From a virus: a DNA stretch of 64,000 nt. Positions 39,917-48,409 of this stretch are shown here, in pieces (the stretch's first letter is position 1; every line of letters begins with the position of its first letter). Where the stretch lies: positions 1 to 64,000 of IMG/VR virus record IMGVR_UViG_3300028840_002431, one strand, 5' to 3'. The position numbers and the translations under genes were made by a program. The notes beneath the pieces were generated by a model. That model was not told the origin of the DNA and searched no databases. It worked only from the letters and a program-made list of their open reading frames with translations.

Positions 39917-41136
39917 ACGTGTACCCCTTCCGCCACGTTCTCTGCCCCGCTCCCACCAGCAATGGTGCCGTCGTCGCTCAGAAGGAACTCATCGATCGTT
40001 CGGAACATGTAGAGGTCCTTCGGCCGCTTCTCACCGGCTTCCAGAATATAGATTCTGAATTCCACCCACTCGCCCTTCACATTCTCGAAGAGGTGAAGCA
40101 TGTGGTTGACGTTGACGTTGGCCGCGAGTTCCTCTTTTACCTGGGACTCTATGACTTGGTCGATGTTGACCGGGAGACTCTTTATGGTGTTACCCTCATC
40201 AACACTTGAGAACCAGAACTTTTCCGATGACGGATCGAAATGAAGACGGATCTTCTTCTTCTCCTTGTGCAAACCAGCCCTCATGAATTGCAACTGGTAG
40301 TGCATCCTCTTACAGTTGACCTTCACAACAACCTGATCGGTCTTTGAGTAGTATCCGAACTTCTTCCACGTGTCCTCGTGGTGCGGCCAACCGATAACGT
40401 CCTCCTTCTCGTTAACGGCGTACGTACACTTGGCCGTCTTGTATGCCTTAATACTTCCAGACGACTGGCCCATGAAGGATTCTAACAACGGGAGGTGTTG
40501 GCCCGGCGCTACCAACCCCTTTCCCAAAAACGCCTCACTGTAAAAGTAAAAGGCTTCGGTGCCGTTGGACGAAAAGAGAAACCCATTAGCCTTCTTGGCT
40601 AGTTCCGGCTCGCCGTCGTCCCCGAATATCTGGATGGTTTTATAGAACTCGTTTGAGACCGCCTCATTGGGCTTGGCCGCGAAGTTCTTAGCCATCCCAA
40701 TGGCCATTTGTAAGGTCTTTATGTTGTAGACCTTAGGCTCGTCGGACATGGCGTTCTGGATGTCCTTCTCAAACAAGTTCATCGAGCGTGGATCGAACGA
40801 GGCGCGAACCGTCTCACCGGAAGAACCGAAAGTGTACTTGACTTTGAAAGTCTCTCCCTCAGACGTGGCCGTGAACGTAATAGGTTCCGACACGAACGCG
40901 AACTCGCCTATATAATCGGCGGGGTACATGAACGAGCCTTCGCCTTCCACGTCCGTAACAGGGAAGCTGGTCCGGACTTCGTGGCCGCCATTCTTAGAAT
41001 AGATCTTGCACACGTCCCCGCTCACCACGAAGAGAAATCCCCTCTCCTGTTCCGCAGTCATCTGCGGACTGATGATAGAGGACATCTTGAGTGCTTTGTT
41101 CAGTTGCTCAGCATCAACCGTAAATTTGATTTCCAT
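39880..41136 (-). CDS. DNA polymerase sliding clamp (DnaN-like)
   Basis: 418 residues, somewhat longer than bacterial beta (about 366). The N-terminus MEIKFTVDAEQLNKALKMSS and repeats of the EFAFVSEPITFTA type suit clamp domains. Regions LHFDPSSEKFWFSSVDEGNT and a C-terminal VHVCNVTRFTPGID sit where beta has its final strands and polymerase-binding tail, though the classical M-P-M-R-L ending is missing. The phage also encodes delta, delta' and DnaX-like loaders, which supports the call. Good GAGG site before the ATG. Confidence 0.7.
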   Translation of the reverse strand: MEIKFTVDAEQLNKALKMSSIISPQMTAEQERGFLFVVSGDVCKIYSKNGGHEVRTSFPVTDVEGEGSFMYPADYIGEFAFVSEPITFTATSEGETFKVKYTFGSSGETVRASFDPRSMNLFEKDIQNAMSDEPKVYNIKTLQMAIGMAKNFAAKPNEAVSNEFYKTIQIFGDDGEPELAKKANGFLFSSNGTEAFYFYSEAFLGKGLVAPGQHLPLLESFMGQSSGSIKAYKTAKCTYAVNEKEDVIGWPHHEDTWKKFGYYSKTDQVVVKVNCKRMHYQLQFMRAGLHKEKKKIRLHFDPSSEKFWFSSVDEGNTIKSLPVNIDQVIESQVKEELAANVNVNHMLHLFENVKGEWVEFRIYILEAGEKRPKDLYMFRTIDEFLLSDDGTIAGGSGAENVAEGVHVCNVTRFTPGID

Positions 41137-41143
41137 GTGTTCC

Positions 41144-41413
41144 TCATTTCTGTTGGAATTGCGCGAGAGCCTCTTCGACCTCGGTCAAAGACTCATCCAG
41201 TCTCGTGATCATATCCTCCAACTCCTTCTTCGCCTGATCACGTTCCTGGGCAATTTTCTTAGGGTCATACCCGGCGTCTTTTATCTCCTGGACAATGGCA
41301 GCCAACTCTTGTTTCTTGGCTTCCAGTTGGCCAGACAGACTCGCCTTTTTCTGGACAACGTCGTTGTATCTTCGTTGTAAGTCCTCGATTCTCTTTTTAA
41401 CAGTATCGGCCAT
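41144..41413 (-). CDS. Small coiled-coil protein
   Basis: 89 residues, almost all coiled coil: KKRIEDLQRRYNDVVQKKAS, LEAKKQELAAIVQEIKDAGY, then RDQAKKELEDMITRLDESLT. The short G-Y-D-P-K-K break in the middle would form a helical hairpin. Its place between the two Rad50-like halves and next to the clamp-like gene suggests it may belong to that complex, perhaps as a separate coiled-coil element. That is inference. Confidence 0.6.
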   Translation of the reverse strand: MADTVKKRIEDLQRRYNDVVQKKASLSGQLEAKKQELAAIVQEIKDAGYDPKKIAQERDQAKKELEDMITRLDESLTEVEEALAQFQQK

Positions 41414-41446
41414 AGATGTCGCACCTCGTGGTTTATCCCAAGGGGG

Positions 41447-42346
41447 TCAGAAACTGACCTCCCCCTCCTCTACACCACGATTCCGGTCTTCCAGAATCTG
41501 GGTTTTAGTATTATCGGACAACACTCTTGTGCCCTCCGGACAGACGGCCTGGAAATCACAAAGACGGCAATTGGAACCCGGCGAAGCCAGAAAACACACG
41601 CCCGGCTCACTTCCCCGGAGCTTCCGTTTCGCCCCCTCAATCTTGCCGATGGCTTCCAGCGCCGCGTTTTTAAGGTCGTCCAATTGCTTCTGGGTCGCGT
41701 CAACCCAATCCAGGCACTCCTTTGGCTCGAAACGCCAGTAAAGGAACGCCAGCCGGTCGGGGACCACACCCTTCTTCATCTGGTACAACATGGCGTACCA
41801 CCGCAATTGGCGCTCGTCTGTGTACCTATCCCGCCAGCGGGACCCCTTCCCATCCAGGAGGACCAAATCGTTATGAGGTTTGATGCGACGAATTATGAAG
41901 TCAGCCCGACCAGCAAGGGTGTGCCCTCGGACAGAAGTATTTAGAACAACCTCGGCGTGTGCCTCTACCCCCATGAGCCGGTGTGCTTTGATGCCCCGAA
42001 TCCCTCTAGGAATGGTCTCTCTGACCTCTTGTTCTACCTCCTCTATCGACCTCGAACCCGGTTTCAGACCCGGTTCGTTCCAATCGAAGACACCGCCCCT
42101 CCGAATCTCCTGGACGACAACCTTGTTCAACACAGGCCGCACAAGATCCAACATATGGAGTGCGGCGTTGCGCTTAGTCCAGATCCTATCCTCGTAATAC
42201 TTTTCGAAGAGCTTTCCGACCACGTCCCCATAGAGCATGTGTACACGATTACCCGGCTCCGGGAGTTTCGGTTTACCGATATACCGGTAGTAGTAGGCTC
42301 TTGCGCACTGTCTAAAGACAGAGAAACCGGAGTAAGATAAATACAC
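41447..42346 (-). CDS. Cas4/RecB-like PD-(D/E)XK nuclease with Fe-S cysteines
   Basis: 299 residues. It begins LSYSGFSVFRQCARAYYYRY, the usual start of RecB/Cas4-like nucleases with the first Fe-S Cys. The active site is GRADFIIRR, then LVLLDGKGSRW (D-x-K type), and QLRWYAMLYQ (motif IV Gln). The other cysteines are in NCRLCDFQAVC. A 4Fe-4S cluster is therefore likely. Such enzymes resect DNA ends as 5'-3' exonucleases. The GTG start follows the mre11-like stop with GAGG upstream. Confidence 0.85.
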   Translation of the reverse strand: MYLSYSGFSVFRQCARAYYYRYIGKPKLPEPGNRVHMLYGDVVGKLFEKYYEDRIWTKRNAALHMLDLVRPVLNKVVVQEIRRGGVFDWNEPGLKPGSRSIEEVEQEVRETIPRGIRGIKAHRLMGVEAHAEVVLNTSVRGHTLAGRADFIIRRIKPHNDLVLLDGKGSRWRDRYTDERQLRWYAMLYQMKKGVVPDRLAFLYWRFEPKECLDWVDATQKQLDDLKNAALEAIGKIEGAKRKLRGSEPGVCFLASPGSNCRLCDFQAVCPEGTRVLSDNTKTQILEDRNRGVEEGEVSF

Positions 42347-43324
42347 TTAGTCCTCTCCGCGAGCGCGTTTCAGGTAGACCAGGGCCATCTCCCTGACTTC
42401 GGCGGCGAAATCAAGAGACTTCACATTGTCCTCGATAGTCGCAGTTGGGTCGAACGATGCGTCCTCTTGCAACCGTTCGATGAAACCCTCGATGCTACGG
42501 CTTTCACCTTCCATCCGCTCTTTCTTCTCGAAATCGAACACCTCCTCAGGCGGTAACACATCCAACGGGAACGTCTCGATGTTGATCCCCTCTGGTTTGA
42601 ACTCCAACAACGCCACTTGAGGCGTCCGTTTGATGTTCTCGTGTATGAGAGCGCCTCGTGAAACAGCCCCCTGGTTCACGAAATGCTTGCCGCCTATGTG
42701 AGAGACGCCCTGATCTTGGTGCCAGTGCCCAAACGCCCAAACATCTGGCCCGTCGGGTGTTATAAGATCTGCGTACTTGAACACCGGTTCCTTGAAGAAC
42801 CCTTCTACATTAGGAGGCGGGGCCTCCCCCGCCAAGGCGTGAACCACCGCTACTAGAAAATCGTCCCCCGGTTGTTTCTGGACAGCACGAAGCTCATCTA
42901 CCGTTCGCTTCAGGCTGTAAGGAACTCCGACGACTCTGACCTGAAACCCTTCGTCTTGAAACACCTCTTCCCGCAGTCTCCGGAAAGCGTTGAAGACATA
43001 CAGGACCCCAAGAGGTTGTTTCTCAATGCTGTCGAGATTGTTATATGTGATGTCGTGGTTGCCTTCCACACAATAAACAGGGCAGCCGTACTGGCCATGG
43101 ATCAAGCCCGTCCGGATATTCAAAGCATGAGGGTTCTTACTCGGCGTCTTTATATGGAAGTAGTCCCCGCCGTCCAGAACGGCGTCAACCTTGTGTTCGT
43201 TGGCCAGCGCTCCTATCTGTTCCAGGTTGGACCAAATCTCTGCCGGATAGTCGCCCTTCCACGACGCGGGCGTCTTATCCGTCAGATGCACATCCGTGCG
43301 AAAAATGAAAGCTACTCTTGACAT
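42347..43324 (-). CDS. Mre11/SbcD-type nuclease
   Basis: 325 residues with the calcineurin-like phosphoesterase motifs in order: FRTDVHLTD (D-x-H), LDGGDYFHI (G-D), EGNHDITYN (G-N-H-D), VAVVHALAG, and AFGHWHQDQ (G-H-x-H). This is the nuclease partner of Rad50/SbcC, processing DNA ends and hairpins. It overlaps the N-terminal Rad50-half gene by 13 bases. T4 gp47 does the same job in a 46/47 complex. Confidence 0.9.
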   Translation of the reverse strand: MSRVAFIFRTDVHLTDKTPASWKGDYPAEIWSNLEQIGALANEHKVDAVLDGGDYFHIKTPSKNPHALNIRTGLIHGQYGCPVYCVEGNHDITYNNLDSIEKQPLGVLYVFNAFRRLREEVFQDEGFQVRVVGVPYSLKRTVDELRAVQKQPGDDFLVAVVHALAGEAPPPNVEGFFKEPVFKYADLITPDGPDVWAFGHWHQDQGVSHIGGKHFVNQGAVSRGALIHENIKRTPQVALLEFKPEGINIETFPLDVLPPEEVFDFEKKERMEGESRSIEGFIERLQEDASFDPTATIEDNVKSLDFAAEVREMALVYLKRARGED

Positions 43325-44517
43325 TCATGCCCCGAATCAAAAGGCCGTTCACAAAAGGGACATATACCCAACTCTGCTTCCAACTGGCGCTTCTCTTGGA
43401 TAGCGTCTTTCAATTCCTTTTTCACCTGGAGCAGTGCCCGAGACACTTCGTACACACGAGTCGCCCACGAATCGAGACGAAGGTAAGACTCCTTGTTCTC
43501 TTTCAGCGGCTCGATGTCCGGGACCACAATAAGTTCAACAGGCTGGAACTTGCCGAAGAACTCTCGCAACAGTTCGACCTTGGAGGCCCACTCAACGAGT
43601 TTGTCGTGCGCGGCATCTGATGACAGGACTTGGAAGCTCGGAAGCTCGATAACATCCACCCCCTCCAAAGCGAGGACCGCCGCCGCCCTGTTTTCATGAT
43701 CCTCTACGAACTCCTCCAAGGCGAAGAAGGCTTCTCCCCCGTTTGTTAGGGAGTCGATGCTTGGAATCTTGACCAAATTTACGTCCTTGAGGTCCCGGAT
43801 TTGCTGGCCCACACTGAGCACAGAAAACAGGAACCGCTCTAATTTCTCGGATTTAACACGAACGCTTTCGGCCTTCCGGTCAAGCTCTTCGAGTTCCACC
43901 ACGCGCTCGACGACCCCGTCCAACCCGTCATAACCAGCCAGGGTCATCCGCAGATCCAGAACGTCCTTCTCTCGGACCTTACGGGTCGCTTTGGCCTCCC
44001 TCCGATCCTTGTCCGCCAGCCGGATGGCAGAGTTGATTTGATCCAACTTCGCCACATCCGACAAAATATCAGCGGCCACAGTGCCCGGTTTGTTCAAGAT
44101 GAAGATGGGCTTGAACTGATCTGACACCTGCAAGATTTCCTTCTCGTCGCCCAGCTTGACCGGGCCGAAGTCTTCCAGGAGGAAATCGGGAGTCCCCCTC
44201 CCTACGACGGTGTGTTCCGTCCCGTTGTACTCATATCGGTTAACCGCGTCGCCCTTTTCCCACAGGAGGTCCAGGCCCTCAGTCTCGATGTGGACCAAAC
44301 AAGAGCATTTACAGGTCTTGGCACCCCGTAGCAATCGGAGACAGTTGGGAGAGTGCCTCACATAGTTGTCTACCGGAGAGCCGGTCAAAGCCGCCTTGAC
44401 GGCCCTGACGATAGCACTCTTGCCGATGTTACTTCTCCCAGCCAAGGCCGAGAAGCCGTCCACCTCGACGACTTCATGGGCCACAGACTGGAAATTCCTG
44501 ATCTCTATCCGAACCAT
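43312..44517 (-). CDS. Rad50/SbcC-like ATPase, N-terminal half ending at the hook
   Basis: 401 residues. N-terminal VRIEIRNFQSVAHEVVEVDG and Walker A GRSNIGKSAIVRAV as in RecF/SbcC proteins. Then an unusual Cys cluster (NCLRLLRGAKTCKCSCL, about 58-74), a coiled coil, and a terminal CPFCERPFDSGHEC, a C-x2-C zinc-hook-like element at the very end. There is no signature motif or Walker B: these are in the gene at 39239-39916. The protein therefore stops at the hook, where full-length Rad50 turns back. ATG overlaps the recA stop (TAATG). Confidence 0.85.
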   Translation of the reverse strand: MVRIEIRNFQSVAHEVVEVDGFSALAGRSNIGKSAIVRAVKAALTGSPVDNYVRHSPNCLRLLRGAKTCKCSCLVHIETEGLDLLWEKGDAVNRYEYNGTEHTVVGRGTPDFLLEDFGPVKLGDEKEILQVSDQFKPIFILNKPGTVAADILSDVAKLDQINSAIRLADKDRREAKATRKVREKDVLDLRMTLAGYDGLDGVVERVVELEELDRKAESVRVKSEKLERFLFSVLSVGQQIRDLKDVNLVKIPSIDSLTNGGEAFFALEEFVEDHENRAAAVLALEGVDVIELPSFQVLSSDAAHDKLVEWASKVELLREFFGKFQPVELIVVPDIEPLKENKESYLRLDSWATRVYEVSRALLQVKKELKDAIQEKRQLEAELGICPFCERPFDSGHECQE

Positions 44518-45812
44518 TAAGCACCGCTGTCTTCGGCGCTCTCTATCTCTATTTCGGTCTCGGTCTCGGAGATAGCTTCTTGAACCTCTGCGACGATTTC
44601 ATCGTCCACGCTATCGCTCTCCAAGTCGAACCCTTCCATCAGTTCGTCTTCTTCGTCGAGGTCGGACCCAGCATCCACGCCCGAAGCGTTAACGGCCTGA
44701 GCCAACTTATCCCTTAGCGCCGTGAAAACCTTGGGGTTGTCGATCAGGAACTGGCGGAACTTCTCCTTACCCTGGAACCTCTGTTCTCCCAGAGTGTAAT
44801 AAGCTCCTTGCCGTTTAATCAGCTTCTGGACGACCCCTGTCTCAATGATCGAAAGGTAATCGTCGATGCCGACGCCGAACCGAATGAACATCTGGGTCGA
44901 GTGTCCCTGTTTCGCGTCGAGCTTGGACTTGACCACTTTGACATCCGTGACGTTACCGTAAGGGAACCGCCGCTTCTTACCACTAAGCTGATCCTTACGC
45001 TCGACGAATTCGGACTTGATACGGGCCGTACGCAAACGCAGATACGCGAAGAACTTGATAGCCTTGCCTCCGCTTGTGTTCTCAGAGTCACCGCCACCGC
45101 CCCAACCCCCACTCGTCTGAATCAACGCACGGGTCTGGTTGACAAGGATCAGGGCTGTGCCTGGATGATCAGGGTTTGGTGTGTCCTTATCGTCAGGCAA
45201 ACGGGGGTACTTCCGCAGCCACATGACAAACTTCGGCAGAGCGTTGGAGAACTTGGCCGCGACAGCGCCGATTTTAGCTGCATCGTCGAAGCCCTTCACA
45301 ATCTCGTCCTTGGGGACCATCGAAGCCACAGAGTCCACCCCGACGACATCCATGCCCGCCACGATGCCCACGAACATCATTTTGAAGCCCTCTTCCATGG
45401 AGTCCGGCTGGTAGACCAACAACTTGTCCTCGTCGTAGTCCAGACCCAAGGCTTTGGCGTAGCTGTGGTCCAGAGAGTGCTCGAAATCGATGAACATGGC
45501 CGAACCACCAGCCTTTTGCGCCTCGATCATACTATGGATAAGGAGTGTGGTTTTGCCGCTGGACTCAGGACCATATAACTCCGTGATCCGACGCCGGGGG
45601 AAACCAGGACAAATCAGGCCCTTCCCATCCTTGGTCGGAGTGCCTCCGATCAACATATCCACAGGGAAAGAACCCGTAGACACATAGGGTAACGGCTCAT
45701 CGGTAGGTGACAACGGCTTCTGCTTAGTCGCCTTGAGGATGGTCCTTCTGGCTTTGGCTACCGCCTCCGCCGTCGGATTAACAAGCTTTTTCTTACTGGC
45801 TTTCTTTGCCAT
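44517..45812 (-). CDS. recA: RecA recombinase
   Basis: 431 residues. Walker A GPESSGKTTL (about 81-90), Walker B VVGVDSVASM, L1/L2 region with LVNQTRALIQ and a Gly-rich GGWGGGGDSENTSGGKA. Longer than E. coli RecA (353) owing to an N-terminal basic extension (MAKKASKKKL) and a very acidic C-terminal tail (EISETETEIEIES-like). It drives strand exchange and repair of ends made by the Mre11/Rad50 and Cas4-like nucleases next to it. GAGGAATT precedes the ATG. Confidence 0.95.
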   Translation of the reverse strand: MAKKASKKKLVNPTAEAVAKARRTILKATKQKPLSPTDEPLPYVSTGSFPVDMLIGGTPTKDGKGLICPGFPRRRITELYGPESSGKTTLLIHSMIEAQKAGGSAMFIDFEHSLDHSYAKALGLDYDEDKLLVYQPDSMEEGFKMMFVGIVAGMDVVGVDSVASMVPKDEIVKGFDDAAKIGAVAAKFSNALPKFVMWLRKYPRLPDDKDTPNPDHPGTALILVNQTRALIQTSGGWGGGGDSENTSGGKAIKFFAYLRLRTARIKSEFVERKDQLSGKKRRFPYGNVTDVKVVKSKLDAKQGHSTQMFIRFGVGIDDYLSIIETGVVQKLIKRQGAYYTLGEQRFQGKEKFRQFLIDNPKVFTALRDKLAQAVNASGVDAGSDLDEEDELMEGFDLESDSVDDEIVAEVQEAISETETEIEIESAEDSGA

Positions 45813-45818
45813 AATTCC

Positions 45819-46463
45819 TCACTTTGGAAGTAGCGAGAACCTAAAGTACCTCTGGTTCTCTTTAAACATTGCGCCCTTCATGATGGTTTGCCCCTTACGC
45901 TTGCCACGTTTGAACGTGTGGATCTTGGCAAAAGCCTGATACTCGGACGGAGTTAAGTCGTCTACACCAATCTCACCCCGCAACAATTTCCAAAATCTGG
46001 CGGCGAACCGGGCGACATGGTAGGCGTCCGCCACGTCAGAGTTCCACCTTGTGATCCCCGTATCCGCTCTGGCAGCTTCGACCATATCGGACTTGAACAT
46101 CTTTCCTTTTCGTATCTTGGGGTCTTCTTTCGCCAGCATCTTGAGAGTACCGGGATCGAAGTACACCACGTCCTTGCGCCGACTCCAGATAGCCTCGTTG
46201 ACCACCAGGAACAGGGCGTAAAGCCCCTCACTCCACAATTCTCCGAAGGGAGGGGACTCCACGCCCACGTTCTCGATTAACAGATACTGGTCCAACAAGT
46301 CCTGTAGCTCCCGGCGCAAGGTCACGTAACGTTCTACCCAAATGGTCTTCGGTGACGTGGACCAACGGCCTTTCGCGAAAACACGATCCTTACCCACAAC
46401 CACAGAGTTGTGGATACACCAGCCGAAGCCGGTAAGGGACGGATCAAGACCTAACGTGATCAT
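45819..46463 (-). CDS. RuvC-like Holliday junction resolvase
   Basis: 214 residues from ATG 46463. RNase H-fold motifs: ITLGLDPSLTGFGW (first Asp), NVGVESPPFGE (Glu), and SDVADAYHVARFAARF (final Asp). This matches phage RuvC-family resolvases. The basic C-terminus (HTFKRGKRKGQT) may contact DNA. A GTG at 46496 overlaps the upstream stop as GTGA and could be the real start, adding 11 residues; the family usually starts close to the first Asp, so I keep the ATG. It would cut recombination junctions before packaging. Confidence 0.8.
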   Translation of the reverse strand: MITLGLDPSLTGFGWCIHNSVVVGKDRVFAKGRWSTSPKTIWVERYVTLRRELQDLLDQYLLIENVGVESPPFGELWSEGLYALFLVVNEAIWSRRKDVVYFDPGTLKMLAKEDPKIRKGKMFKSDMVEAARADTGITRWNSDVADAYHVARFAARFWKLLRGEIGVDDLTPSEYQAFAKIHTFKRGKRKGQTIMKGAMFKENQRYFRFSLLPK

Positions 46464-46492
46464 GAGCAAATGACGGGAAAACCCGCCCCCGA

Positions 46493-47383
46493 TCACACTT
46501 GGTCGAGCATGTCCTGGAAGCTATCCGACGAAATGTCTTCGGTAGCGGAGCCGCCAAGCCCCAGCTTGGTCCGAAGCTGATCCGTGGTCATCTCACGGAA
46601 CGGGATCAACTTCTCGTACATGGGAAGCGCCTGGGCCAACACGGCGTTCTTGAACGTATCGTTCTTCTGCCAAATGGCCGGTCCGGCAGCGGACGGCGAG
46701 ATGTTCTGGAACTCCACAACCTTACACTCCAGCCTGATGTCCTGGGAAGCCAGGGAAAGGTTGTTCTCCCGGAGACCGTCGTTGAGCTTCCAGATATCGT
46801 CATAGACGCGAGTGCTGAAACGCCACGGGATGAGCTTCAGCTTCCCGTCCTTGATCTGCTTTCCAAGAGCCTCCTTGTTGAGTTGGCCCTCGTCCGTCGT
46901 CGGGTAGATCAACAGAAGGGTGGTGAAATACGTCTTGGGTTCCGGCAGCCGCTTCCAGATGGCGTCGTCTTCCGGGCCATCCTTACCCAGACGAGAAAGT
47001 ACGTACCCAAGACCCTCTTGGTAGTGGGCCTTCATGACCTTGAAGTGCGAGACGGAGACATCCAACAACTCAGTCGGAGATAGCTCGTCCACACTCTTGC
47101 TCAGTTCCTTGGCGCGGGCTTCTACCGCCTTCTTACCCACAGCCACTATCTCTTCACGAGTCGGCTTCTTGTCGCCCTCCTCCTTACGAGCCGCCTTGAT
47201 GGCAGCGCGAATGGCGTTCGACTCGTAAGTGTAGAAGTAGACAAAAGCACATCGAATGGTCTGACCCTTGGAGGTCATTTTCAACCACTCTTGTTTGGTC
47301 CCCGCAACGTCTCTCTCGTCAGCGTCGAGAGCAACATCGTCCTCGTACGAATACCCATCAATATCAAATATATCGTCTGACAT
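46493..47383 (-). CDS. Putative single-stranded DNA-binding protein
   Basis: 296 residues from ATG 47383 (GAGGAAAG upstream). Acidic start (MSDDIFDIDGYSYEDD), then a probable OB-like core with KMTSKGQTIRCAFVYFYTYE and YFTTLLLIYPTTDEG, and LSLASQDIRLECKVVEFQNI, ending in an acidic tail SSDSFQDMLDQV. Acidic C-terminal tips are typical of phage SSBs such as gp32 and gp2.5. Its place beside recA and a RuvC-like gene fits. No zinc motif. Assignment is by pattern and context only. Confidence 0.5.
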   Translation of the reverse strand: MSDDIFDIDGYSYEDDVALDADERDVAGTKQEWLKMTSKGQTIRCAFVYFYTYESNAIRAAIKAARKEEGDKKPTREEIVAVGKKAVEARAKELSKSVDELSPTELLDVSVSHFKVMKAHYQEGLGYVLSRLGKDGPEDDAIWKRLPEPKTYFTTLLLIYPTTDEGQLNKEALGKQIKDGKLKLIPWRFSTRVYDDIWKLNDGLRENNLSLASQDIRLECKVVEFQNISPSAAGPAIWQKNDTFKNAVLAQALPMYEKLIPFREMTTDQLRTKLGLGGSATEDISSDSFQDMLDQV

Positions 47384-47397
47384 GGCTTTCCTCTTTT

Positions 47398-47556
47398 TTA
47401 GGGTCGCTCCAACCACAAATTATCAAGTAGGAGGTTAGAAACGACAGTTTCGTTAGCTGACAGACTTGAGGACCATCTCCAGAGGTATCTATATGAGCCT
47501 AATGGTATAGGGTTTCCAAGCCTGTCAGGAGCCTCTACACCAGGGATACAAAACAA
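47398..47556 (-). CDS. Small protein (52 aa), TTG start
   Basis: TTG at 47554-47556 with GGAGG nine bases upstream opens 52 codons: LFCIPGVEAPDRLGNPIPLG, then YRYLWRWSSSLSANETVVSN. It begins two bases after the stop of the upstream gene. The composition is protein-like and no competing frame is present. Function unknown. Confidence 0.5.
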   Translation of the reverse strand: MFCIPGVEAPDRLGNPIPLGSYRYLWRWSSSLSANETVVSNLLLDNLWLERP

Positions 47557-47557
47557 T

Positions 47558-48385
47558 TCACAGTTCCTCCAAAAGAGACAAAACGTCTTCCACTTTTTCG
47601 GCATCGCCGTTACCCGTAGTGTCAGACGACTTCTCTTCCACTACGGGTTGTGGTTCCCCTTCTGCGGGGGAGTCGAGAAATTGGGCGACATCTTCTTCTG
47701 TTACCTCCGAAGTCTCCTCGCTCTCGGGTTCTTTTTCTGACTCTTTTACATCCGGCTCTGGCTCGCCCGACTCTTCTTCCCCTTCATCGGCCTCCTCGTC
47801 AGGCTCGTCCAACATGTTCGCCAGTTCCTCTTCGTTCAAATCATCCAGGGCCATCCCGCCAGAAGGCGATCGAATCCCTTTCGCCTTTGTTCGACCCGTC
47901 CGCTCGTCCCCGTAAAAAGACCCGGAATCGATTTCGATCTGGATCAACCGACGCTGGTCCTTGATGGCGGTCATCGTCGCGTGTAACTCTTTGTTGCGGT
48001 AATTCACCACCTTGTAGACCGCGTCCAACTGGTGCATCCGGTCCTTCAGTTTGTTGATTTCTTGTTGTTCCTCACGGAGCATGAAACCGACAGTGGCCTT
48101 ACGGTCTTCCACGCTGGCAAGAAACCGAACGCGCTCGTTATTAGCCAACAGATTGTCGTGCTCTAGAGCGTAGGCTGCTTCTAACTTCCGAAGCTCGCTA
48201 CTGACCTCTAGCTTCTCCCGGTTCAATTCAGAAATTACCAAACCAACCGCGTTCAGGTAATTCCGGCACGTGGCTATGACGTTTTGAAAATACTGGGGAC
48301 CCAGAGATGCCGGGTCGCTTTCCAACTCCAAGATATAGGAATCCATCTCCTTGAAGATGGCGTCTACACGATCCTCGGTGAGCAT
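47558..48385 (-). CDS. Coiled-coil protein with acidic tail, unknown
   Basis: 275 residues. Residues 1-160 are helical and coiled-coil-like (NYLNAVGLVISELNREKLEV, REEQQEINKLKDRMHQLDAV). From about 175 it is highly acidic (NEEELANMLDEPDEEADEGE) and ends VEDVLSLLEEL. The helical-plus-acidic layout recalls recombination mediator or clamp-interacting proteins, but no motif proves it. It lies between exonuclease and SSB-like genes. Confidence 0.65.
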   Translation of the reverse strand: MLTEDRVDAIFKEMDSYILELESDPASLGPQYFQNVIATCRNYLNAVGLVISELNREKLEVSSELRKLEAAYALEHDNLLANNERVRFLASVEDRKATVGFMLREEQQEINKLKDRMHQLDAVYKVVNYRNKELHATMTAIKDQRRLIQIEIDSGSFYGDERTGRTKAKGIRSPSGGMALDDLNEEELANMLDEPDEEADEGEEESGEPEPDVKESEKEPESEETSEVTEEDVAQFLDSPAEGEPQPVVEEKSSDTTGNGDAEKVEDVLSLLEEL

Positions 48386-48409
48386 CCCCCCATCTACACC
48401 ACCGATGAC

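Noticed and set aside
44808-45578. 256-codon plus-strand frame opposite recA
   Set aside because: Antisense shadow of a highly conserved recA, His/Arg/Leu-rich with no domain.
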